Made by a program: the position numbers and the translations under genes. Positions 1 through 5,292 of a stretch of 6,926 bases of DNA are shown piece after piece. The stretch lies in contig CACXGS010000120.1 in NCBI GenBank assembly GCA_902767195.1, positions 1-6,926 of the forward strand. Reading direction: 5' to 3'. Numbering within the stretch: the first letter of the stretch is position 1; every line of letters begins with the position of its first letter. Source of the DNA: an uncultured Lachnospiraceae bacterium. Lineage in GTDB: Bacteria > Bacillota_A > Clostridia > Lachnospirales > Lachnospiraceae. A model generated the notes under the pieces. The model was not told the origin of the DNA. It saw only the letters and a list, made by a program, of their open reading frames with translations, and searched no databases.

Positions 1-27
1 TTGTTTGAGCAGATTGAAAGATATTAA
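1..27 (+). CDS. Possible last codons of an upstream gene (partial)
   Basis: Frame 1 reads LFEQIERY followed by TAA at 25-27. The charged, amphipathic ending looks like a protein C-terminus, and the sequence becomes AT-rich and non-coding in character straight afterwards. Eight codons are too few to name a product or to rule out chance. A weak inverted repeat (AAGATAC at 26-32, GTATCTT at 61-67) follows but has no T-tract, so no terminator is claimed. Confidence 0.25.
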   Translation: MFEQIERY

Positions 28-173
28 GATACCCTCCTGAATCTTCCCCAAAATGGAACAGTATCTTCTGGTGAGATGTGCTATCATACTCCTGAACCAT
101 AGTGATATGATTATCAATAATCTCCCACCGTAGTGTAGAGAGTCGATTATTATCTTATGAAAGGGGAATGATC
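28..173 (+). promoter_or_regulatory. Regulatory interval ahead of the effector-domain/AraC operon
   Basis: This 146-base AT-rich interval has no ORF. Two extended -10 motifs of form TGnTATnAT are visible: TGCTATCAT at 79-87 and TGATATGAT at 103-111. Neither has a convincing -35 element, as expected of an extended -10 or activator-dependent promoter. A perfect 14-base palindrome, GATTATCAATAATC, at 109-122 overlaps the second -10 and its expected start point. Its half-site GATTAT recurs at 145-150. The downstream AraC-family protein is the natural candidate to bind here, which is inference. Confidence 0.4.
160..166 (+). promoter_or_regulatory. Ribosome binding site that decides the start of the first gene
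   Basis: AAAGGGG lies 7 bases before the ATG at 174. It lies only one base before the in-frame ATG at 168, too close for initiation there. The start at 174 (protein beginning MNVVFVKKEA) is therefore preferred over 168 (MIMNVV). Confidence 0.65.
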
Positions 174-653
174 ATGAACGTTGTTTTTGTTAAGAAAGAA
201 GCACTTCGTGCTATTGGCTACAATATTCCTGCTGAATATCAGAAAGATACTGCAAAGAATGCTGCCTGCTGGGCTGATGTAGATTTCTCCGCTTATCCGG
301 CTTATCCGGAAGGTCTGGTTGACAAGGCTGAGATCGCTACATGGTATCATCCGGAGAATTCCACGGAACCGCTCGTCTATTATTATGGAACAGTAACAGA
401 CTATAACGGTATTCCGGAGGGTTTTGCGGAATTAGTTTTCCCGGCTGGAGAATTCGCAGTATTTACTGCATCGGAAACTGCGGACAAAGATCCCAAAGAT
501 GTTACTGCCGCTAAAATTGCAGACACCTGGAAAGCAATCTGTACAGAGTGGCTTCCAGCCAACCCGGAGTATAAGAGCGACCACAGCAGAATGTATTATG
601 AACTGTATACCGGGGCAAAAGCGGAGATTTATTTCCCGGTCAAGACGAAATAA
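174..653 (+). CDS. Free-standing GyrI-like (Cass2/YdeE-type) effector-binding domain protein
   Basis: This is a 159-residue protein made of a single GyrI-like ligand-binding domain, the fold also found as the C-terminal half of many AraC and MerR regulators. It has no DNA-binding domain, signal peptide or membrane segment, so it should be cytoplasmic. Family hallmarks are an N-terminal strand ending in GYNIPA (15-20), WADVDFSAYPAYP (33-45), a YYYGTV strand (69-74), EGFAELVFPAGEFAVF (82-97), a helix with TWKAICTEW (118-126), and a closing YYELY...AEIYFPVK (141-157). Nearly every one has a counterpart in the C-terminal half of the next gene, so the two domains are paralogous. The next gene starts 12 bases after the stop, implying one operon. 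Family members bind small, often cationic or aromatic ligands, and a few GyrI-like proteins are hydrolases. Ligand sequestration, sensing or enzymatic detoxification are all possible, and nothing visible decides between them. Confidence 0.85.
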   Translation: MNVVFVKKEALRAIGYNIPAEYQKDTAKNAACWADVDFSAYPAYPEGLVDKAEIATWYHPENSTEPLVYYYGTVTDYNGIPEGFAELVFPAGEFAVFTASETADKDPKDVTAAKIADTWKAICTEWLPANPEYKSDHSRMYYELYTGAKAEIYFPVKTK

Positions 654-665
654 AAAGGCCTGGAA

Positions 666-1577
666 ATGAACTATATTTCTCTTCTCGATCAATGCAAAGA
701 ATATATCAGGGAACACCTGGCAAATGATATCTCCGCCCGGGAATTGGCAGACCATTGCGGTTATTCTCTTTATCATCTCTCCAGTGTATTTCGAGCATGT
801 TTTGGCTGTTCTGTGGGCAGGTATATCCTGGAGGAGAAACTGCGTTTCGCCGCCTTATGGATCCTGGAGGGACGTAAGGTCTCGGATGTGGCTGTGGATA
901 TGGGATTCGATACGGCATCGGGATTCGCAAAGGCATTTAAGAGAATATATGGTTGTTCACCCAGGGAGTTTAGAAAGAATACAAATGAGACACATCATGC
1001 TTCCCTTATGAGAAGTGAAAGGAAGCATGATGCCATGGATTCCCATGGTCATTCCATATCGCATGCCGTCGCTCACTCCCCTGTTATGCAGCCCGAATAT
1101 GTGAAACGTACCGCTGTCAATGCTAATGGTTATATAATCCCGGTTTCTGAAGAAGATGAACAGTCAGGACAGGCGGCCTTCTGGGCACAGGTAGACTTTA
1201 AAGCCCTTCCCTCCTACCCTGATGACGCCGCGGATTACGGGGAGGTCGGCGTCTGGATGAATCCCCATCCCGAATCCGGTAAGATGGATTATTTCTTCGG
1301 ATATATCACCAGCAATTCCCAGTCTTCAGAAGGGTTTGCCAATATATCCCTCGGAGAAGGAGAATACGTTGTATTCCGGTTAATATACCCGTCTTTATTA
1401 TCAGAGGTCCCGGAGCAGCTACAGGCACACTGGCAATACATTTTCAAGGACTGGTTTGCCGGCCAGGCAGCTCTGGAATTCGATGACAGCAGGCTCTGTT
1501 TTGAGAAGTATGGAACAGATGAGATCGAGATCCGGATTCCCGTTAAACGTAACAAACGGGCTGTTTACTTCATGTAA
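666..1577 (+). CDS. AraC-family transcriptional regulator with C-terminal GyrI-like effector domain
   Basis: This 303-residue regulator has the DNA-binding domain first and the ligand domain second, like Rob of E. coli and YdeE of Bacillus. Residues about 5-105 form the AraC double helix-turn-helix: the first HTH is around ISARELADHCGYSLYHLSSV (22-41), and the second is around VSDVAVDMGFDTASGFAKAF (72-91), followed by the family signature GCSPREFRK (96-104). Residues 106-145 are a histidine-rich linker containing HGHSISHAVAH (127-137). Residues about 146-294 are a GyrI-like domain with FWAQVDFKALPSYP, EGFANISLGEGEYVVF and EIEIRIPVK, paralogous to the preceding protein. The ATG at 666 follows AAAAGG (653-658) by 7 bases, and the upstream stop is 12 bases away, so translation is probably coupled. 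It likely activates or represses its own operon in response to a ligand; target and ligand are unknown. The final codons lie inside the terminator hairpin. Confidence 0.93.
   Translation: MNYISLLDQCKEYIREHLANDISARELADHCGYSLYHLSSVFRACFGCSVGRYILEEKLRFAALWILEGRKVSDVAVDMGFDTASGFAKAFKRIYGCSPREFRKNTNETHHASLMRSERKHDAMDSHGHSISHAVAHSPVMQPEYVKRTAVNANGYIIPVSEEDEQSGQAAFWAQVDFKALPSYPDDAADYGEVGVWMNPHPESGKMDYFFGYITSNSQSSEGFANISLGEGEYVVFRLIYPSLLSEVPEQLQAHWQYIFKDWFAGQAALEFDDSRLCFEKYGTDEIEIRIPVKRNKRAVYFM
993..1032 (+). repeat. Perfect 12-bp inverted repeat in the AraC linker coding region
   Basis: CATCATGCTTCC (993-1004) pairs perfectly with GGAAGCATGATG (1021-1032) around a 16-base loop. No T-tract follows, so it is not a simple terminator. 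It falls exactly in the codons linking the DNA-binding and effector domains, partly encoding the histidines of the linker. The in-frame ATG at 1035 follows AAAGGAAG (1018-1025) by 9 bases. Confidence 0.8.
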
Positions 1578-1591
1578 ACAGCCCGCTTTTT
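1557..1591 (+). terminator. Intrinsic terminator of the AraC operon, probably bidirectional
   Basis: CGGGCTGTTTAC (1557-1568) pairs perfectly with GTAAACAGCCCG (1574-1585) around the 5-base loop TTCAT, and CTTTTT follows at 1586-1591. The 12-bp stem plus T-tract is a textbook rho-independent terminator on the + strand. The regulator's stop codon TAA (1575-1577) lies inside the right arm. On the - strand the stem is followed by TTTGTTA, a weaker U-rich tail, so it could also stop the converging Nudix transcript, whose stop codon ends at 1629. Confidence 0.9.
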
Positions 1592-1628
1592 CATCCACTC
1601 TAGCAGGATCCCTCTATCTCTTTTGTCT

Positions 1629-2090
1629 TCAGGTCAGGTCATAGCCATCCTGGCCAATCCACAGATTCGCCTTTCTGAGCCGCTGATATTCCTGGTAGGC
1701 ATCGGCAAGAATCTGCTTCTCGTTAGAGAACCGAAGCAAATGATATGCCTCATGATACTTGTAATACCCGGAATCCATGAAGTATTCCTCTTTCTGGGGA
1801 CAGGAATGATAACTCTCTCCCATCATCAGATACCAGTATACCTTTTTGTCGACCTGATTGTGATACACCTTGAAGCTGTACTCGCTTTCGCCGATATACT
1901 TGACGATATGAGCATCAGCCCCAGTTTCCTCCTTCACCTCTCTCAACGCCGTGTCCGTGTGTTCTTCCCCGTCTTCAACGGTACCTTTGGGAAGTACCCA
2001 GCCGTCATATCTTTTTTTGTAATTCTTATACAACAGTAGAATCTTTCCTCGATAGATGACCACACCGCCACAGCTCACTGCATTGATCAT
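1629..2090 (-). CDS. Nudix hydrolase
   Basis: This 153-residue cytoplasmic protein is essentially one Nudix domain. The Nudix box GX5EX7REUXEEXGU is intact: G36, E42, then REVKEETGA at 50-58, including the glutamates that bind the divalent metal. The preceding GWVLPKG (30-36) and the C-terminal pattern EAYHLLRFSNEKQILADA resemble the Ap4A hydrolase-like branch, which cleaves dinucleoside polyphosphates or related nucleoside diphosphate derivatives. That substrate is only a family-level guess. The protein is unusually rich in tyrosine (18 of 153 residues). The ATG at 2090 follows AGGAGG (2096-2101) by 5 bases, slightly short but convincing. The gene lies 76 bases behind the penicillin-binding protein gene on the same strand, with a candidate promoter between them, and converges on the AraC operon. 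Confidence 0.93.
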   Translation of the reverse strand: MINAVSCGGVVIYRGKILLLYKNYKKRYDGWVLPKGTVEDGEEHTDTALREVKEETGADAHIVKYIGESEYSFKVYHNQVDKKVYWYLMMGESYHSCPQKEEYFMDSGYYKYHEAYHLLRFSNEKQILADAYQEYQRLRKANLWIGQDGYDLT

Positions 2091-2125
2091 GATATCCTCC
2101 TGTGCTGACCACGGGTGTGTCTACG

Positions 2126-2163
2126 TTTGTACTTAGTGTAACAAATACTCCTGACTTTTGCAA
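2126..2163 (-). promoter_or_regulatory. Candidate sigma-A promoter for the Nudix gene, with overlapping inverted repeat
   Basis: Read on the - strand, TTGCAA (2163-2158) is separated by exactly 17 bases from TACACT (2140-2135). Each matches the sigma-A consensus (TTGACA, TATAAT) at four of six positions. The -10 sits inside an imperfect inverted repeat, TTTGT (2145-2141) and ACAAA (2130-2126), which extends inward by AC/GT with one bulged T. This could be an operator. The -35 begins four bases after the penicillin-binding protein stop codon, and no terminator hairpin is visible for the upstream operon, so read-through is also possible. Confidence 0.5.
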
Positions 2164-2166
2164 GTT

Positions 2167-3702
2167 CTACTGTCCGTATACATCCTCATAAAATGTATCG
2201 AGGATTTCTCCGGCGATGGGAACAGCCACACGGCTGCCGGATCCGGAGTTCTCACAGATGACGCAGATCACGATATCCGCGTCTCCTTCTTCCTTGCCGG
2301 CATATCCTACGAACCAGGAATGGGGGGAATGATCCTTCACATCAGCCGTCCCGGTTTTTCCTGCAACATAATAATCTTTGTCCGACAGGCGGGAAGCGGT
2401 TCCTTTGGTCACCACTTCTCTGGCCATGGACTGGAGTTCTTTGGCCTCCTCCGCCGTCATCAGCTGTTTGTACTCTTTCTCTTTGGTCTGCTTCACCACT
2501 GAGTTGGAAACACTGACAATCTTGTCCACGAGAAATGGCTTCATCAGAATGCCGTCGTTAGCCACAGCACACATGATCAGGGCATTGTGGAAAGGTGTCA
2601 TAAGGACCTCTCCCTGTCCGATGGCTGTCTGAGGAATCAGACTCTTATCAGAATGCCTGGTCAGACCGAAGCGGCTCTTACTGACTTTGAGGTCAAAATC
2701 TATGTCTTTGTTGAAGAACAGGTCTTCATTACGATCAACAAATTCCGACTGGTTCAGTCCTACTGCCATGGTGGCAAAGGCCTTGTTGCAGGATTCATAG
2801 TAGGCTTCATGAAAATTCACCTCGCCATGAGTCTCCTCTCCGTCATAGCAGCGCATTTTTACGGATTTAATAATATCATAGCCGTCTTTACAGTCGTAGG
2901 AAAATCCGTCCGGTCCTCCATGTTCCCTCAGATATTCCAGAGCAACCACCGTCTTGTAGGTAGAGCCCGGGGGATATTTTCCGGAAATGACCCGGTTGAC
3001 CAGCTGGGAATTATGGTCATCCGAAGTAATCTCATCCCACTCCTCATCAATGCTGTTAGGGTCAAAATCCGGTCTGGATACCATGGCAAGCACTCTTCCG
3101 GAACGGGGTTCTATGGCAACAATGGCCGCTTTCTTGATCCCCCAGTCGGCAAGGGAGATCCAGGCACTTTCCTGAAGGCGGGAATCCAGTGTCGAGATCA
3201 CGTTGTCACCGGCACTCTCCTTCTGCTCGATCTCATGCTCGATCTTCTCTGAGATATCCTCATGGGAAGAAAGCAATTCAAAGTTCATGGCCGACTCCAG
3301 CCCGGACATACCCCGGGTAGAATATCCTACCACATGAGCGTATTTTCTCCCTTCCGGATATTCCCGTATCTGGTTATTCTCGGGATCCGTCTCGGTTCTT
3401 GCAAGAACGATGCCGTCGGCTGACCGGATCTCTCCTCGTATTACATTCTTTGCAGCCTCCGTCATACGGCGGTTATATGGACTGGTGGAGATTTCTTTGG
3501 CTCTGAAGAGATTGAACCACACCAGGTAGGCAATCAGACAGGCAAAGAGCATCATCACCGGAATCATGGTCACCAGCATATAGCGGTTGGTCTTCATCCT
3601 CTGTCCCGGCTTGGGAGTGAATAACAAAAGCAGGGAACGGAAAGCACTTTCAGAGTTTTGGGGAGCTTTTGAAGTAGTCGTCTCTTTTTCGTTTTTTTTC
3701 AC
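2167..3702 (-). CDS. Class B penicillin-binding protein (PbpA-type peptidoglycan D,D-transpeptidase)
   Basis: It crosslinks peptidoglycan on the outer face of the membrane and is a beta-lactam target. Numbering from the GTG start (511 residues), residues 1-40 are a basic, Ser/Thr-rich cytoplasmic tail and about 41-64 a membrane anchor. A compact N-terminal module follows, with RGEIRSADG (89-97) and MSGLE (132-136). The transpeptidase domain has all three catalytic motifs: STYK (nucleophile S247, K250), SCN (304-306) and KTG (449-451). Cysteines 271 and 285 may form a disulphide. The arrangement resembles PbpA of actinobacteria, which also sits beside a SEDS gene. The GTG at 3702 is preferred because AAGGAGG (3711-3717) precedes it by 8 bases, whereas the in-frame ATG at 3723 has no ribosome binding site. 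The start overlaps the end of the SEDS gene by 53 bases, and the SEDS protein is its likely partner. Whether it serves elongation, division or sporulation cannot be told. Confidence 0.95.
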   Translation of the reverse strand: MKKNEKETTTSKAPQNSESAFRSLLLLFTPKPGQRMKTNRYMLVTMIPVMMLFACLIAYLVWFNLFRAKEISTSPYNRRMTEAAKNVIRGEIRSADGIVLARTETDPENNQIREYPEGRKYAHVVGYSTRGMSGLESAMNFELLSSHEDISEKIEHEIEQKESAGDNVISTLDSRLQESAWISLADWGIKKAAIVAIEPRSGRVLAMVSRPDFDPNSIDEEWDEITSDDHNSQLVNRVISGKYPPGSTYKTVVALEYLREHGGPDGFSYDCKDGYDIIKSVKMRCYDGEETHGEVNFHEAYYESCNKAFATMAVGLNQSEFVDRNEDLFFNKDIDFDLKVSKSRFGLTRHSDKSLIPQTAIGQGEVLMTPFHNALIMCAVANDGILMKPFLVDKIVSVSNSVVKQTKEKEYKQLMTAEEAKELQSMAREVVTKGTASRLSDKDYYVAGKTGTADVKDHSPHSWFVGYAGKEEGDADIVICVICENSGSGSRVAVPIAGEILDTFYEDVYGQ

Positions 3703-5278
3703 GGCGCCTTCCTCCTTCCTCATCGCGATTCACAGCCAGTCTGGGGGCAGGCTGCAGTCCCGCTGCCGATGCATAGGGACCGGTCCCGGAAACCGGGTCA
3801 TTGGGTAAACGGATTCTTCCCGAGTCCTCACTGCCTCCGACCGATCTGTTCCTGTCAATTTCTGACGGGGGATCATTCCGGTATCCTTCACGGAATCCCT
3901 CGATATATTCCTGGTTGTCTCTGCCGGTATTCTCCATCCACTCCTCCCGGCTTCTGTTGTAATCTCTCTCCGCATCCTCCTTGTAGGCAATCATAAACAT
4001 TCCCTGCATGATCCCGAAGATGATCAGTGTACTGGCAACCGAGCTTCCTCCGTAACTGATCAGAGGGAGGGTCACACCGGTGGAGGGGATAAACTTAGTC
4101 ACTCCTCCAATGGACAGAAAGACCTGGAAAATAAAGCAGACGGAGAATCCGTAACCGATCAATTTGTAGAAACGGTCCTCCAAGTCCATGGCAATCCGGA
4201 GAAAATGCACGAAGATACCGATATAGATCAGAATCAGACAGATGGAAAAGATGAGTCCAAGCTCTTCCACGATGGCTGCAAAGATAAAGTCGCTGGCCAC
4301 CACGGGGATAACATTGGGCACACCCTGTGTGAGTCCCGTACCGAACCATCCGCCGGCTCCCAGCGCAAAAAGAGACTGGGTAATCTGATAACCCTTGCCA
4401 TTGGCGTCCTCCCAGGGGTTCTTCCAGACGGTAAATCTGGTCCGCACATGGGCTCGTAACATATAGGCCAGCCATCCGGCCACGGTTCCCGCGCCGGCTC
4501 CTCCGAATAGATAAACCAGCCGCCCGGTGGCAACATAAGCCATTAAAACAAAGACCGTAAAATATAAAAGAGCTCCTCCCAGGTCATTTTCCAGGATCAG
4601 GACCACAACATGGGCCGCACAGAACAGCGATGTCATGATCATCCGCTTGAAGTCTGGTCTCTTTCCCAGCATGGCAGCAATAAAGAAAATGTAGGTAATT
4701 TTAACAAATTCCATGGGCTGCAGCTGAATCGGACCGAAGGCGATCCAGTTGGTGGATCCGTTGATGGTCCTTCCGATTACTTTCACAGACATAAGGAAAC
4801 AGAGACCGAATATCCCGTACAGCCAGCGCAGACGTTTCAGCCAGACTGCCTTCTCCACAAACACCGGAATAACCAGGACAATCAGACTGGAAACTGCCGC
4901 GATAATAAACTGTTTGATGGCGTAGGTCTGCACACCGATTCTGGAAAGCATGACAAAGCCAATGATCATCAGGAAGCACATATGGTTCATCATGATCCGG
5001 GAGCAATCCGGATAAACATGCTGATAAATGAATATCAGAATCTTAAAAAACGCAGCCTGAGCCATGTAGAGAATCAGAATCTGGGTGTCCCTGGTAAAGG
5101 CAAAGAGGACGCCGTAACAGACAAAATGAAATATGAACATAAAAGTTTCCTGCCGGTTCATCCTGGCCACCTGCCTGGAGGAGGTGGAGGGAAGAAATAC
5201 CGTGAAACATGATATAGCATAGATCACTGCCATCACGATAAACATATAATTTGACCAGCTAGATATCAGCTTAATCAT
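3650..5278 (-). CDS. SEDS peptidoglycan glycosyltransferase (FtsW/RodA/SpoVE family)
   Basis: This 542-residue polytopic membrane protein should polymerise lipid II into glycan strands with a class B penicillin-binding protein. Family signatures are NGSTNWIAFGPIQLQPMEFVK (173-193), ENDLGG (230-235), GKGYQITQSLFALGAGG (294-310), VASDFIFAAIVEELG (327-341; D330 matches the conserved aspartate held to be catalytic) and STGVTLPLISYGGSS (399-413). About six hydrophobic segments precede the NGSTNW loop, whereas ordinary FtsW/RodA have about three. It therefore has an N-terminal extension of roughly 80 residues, as in actinobacterial RodA. Residues from about 433 form a 110-residue hydrophilic tail ending in a strongly basic stretch (RRREKKRKR). 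The ATG at 5278 has AGGAG (5288-5292) 9 bases upstream, overlapping the U32 stop codon. The 3' end overlaps the transpeptidase gene. RodA-like by architecture, but FtsW or SpoVE roles are not excluded. Confidence 0.95.
   Translation of the reverse strand: MIKLISSWSNYMFIVMAVIYAISCFTVFLPSTSSRQVARMNRQETFMFIFHFVCYGVLFAFTRDTQILILYMAQAAFFKILIFIYQHVYPDCSRIMMNHMCFLMIIGFVMLSRIGVQTYAIKQFIIAAVSSLIVLVIPVFVEKAVWLKRLRWLYGIFGLCFLMSVKVIGRTINGSTNWIAFGPIQLQPMEFVKITYIFFIAAMLGKRPDFKRMIMTSLFCAAHVVVLILENDLGGALLYFTVFVLMAYVATGRLVYLFGGAGAGTVAGWLAYMLRAHVRTRFTVWKNPWEDANGKGYQITQSLFALGAGGWFGTGLTQGVPNVIPVVASDFIFAAIVEELGLIFSICLILIYIGIFVHFLRIAMDLEDRFYKLIGYGFSVCFIFQVFLSIGGVTKFIPSTGVTLPLISYGGSSVASTLIIFGIMQGMFMIAYKEDAERDYNRSREEWMENTGRDNQEYIEGFREGYRNDPPSEIDRNRSVGGSEDSGRIRLPNDPVSGTGPYASAAGLQPAPRLAVNRDEEGGRRREKKRKRDDYFKSSPKL
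3711..3717 (-). promoter_or_regulatory. Ribosome binding site of the penicillin-binding protein, inside the SEDS gene
   Basis: AAGGAGG on the - strand lies 8 bases before the GTG at 3702-3700, an ideal spacing. The competing ATG at 3723 lies upstream of this site and is preceded by AATCGCG, which has no similarity to a ribosome binding site. The site is embedded in codons for the basic tail of the SEDS protein, so the two genes are translationally linked. Confidence 0.8.
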
Positions 5279-5287
5279 AACAATACT

Positions 5288-5292
5288 CTCCT
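5288..5292 (-). promoter_or_regulatory. SEDS ribosome binding site overlapping the U32 stop codon
   Basis: AGGAG on the - strand is 9 bases from the SEDS ATG. Its first two bases are also the last two of the U32 stop codon TAG (5293-5291). Ribosomes finishing the U32 protein would end on the SEDS initiation region, so coupled translation is likely. Confidence 0.75.

Noticed and set aside
32..39. AGGAGGG ribosome-binding-like sequence on the - strand
   Set aside because: No ATG, GTG or TTG follows at a usable distance, so no divergent gene starts here.
26..67. Inverted repeat AAGATAC/GTATCTT with inner TTCC/GGAA
   Set aside because: The outer arms are only 7 bp with a 28-base gap and there is no T-tract, so it is not supported as a terminator or riboswitch.
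291..308. Tandem 9-base repeat GCTTATCCG twice, encoding AYPAYP
   Set aside because: In frame and within a conserved domain motif; the paralogous domain has LPSYP at the same place, so it is probably protein conservation and not a mobile or regulatory repeat.
432..776. 114-codon open frame on the - strand
   Set aside because: It spans the end of the effector-domain gene and the start of the AraC gene in antisense and has no domain or ribosome binding site that would favour it.
2587..3252. 221-codon open frame on the + strand
   Set aside because: It lies wholly antisense to the transpeptidase domain, which has all catalytic motifs, and its own translation shows no recognisable domain.
4610..5212. 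200-codon open frame on the + strand
   Set aside because: Antisense to the SEDS gene; the translation is rich in His, Asn and Asp, as expected from the complement of hydrophobic membrane codons.
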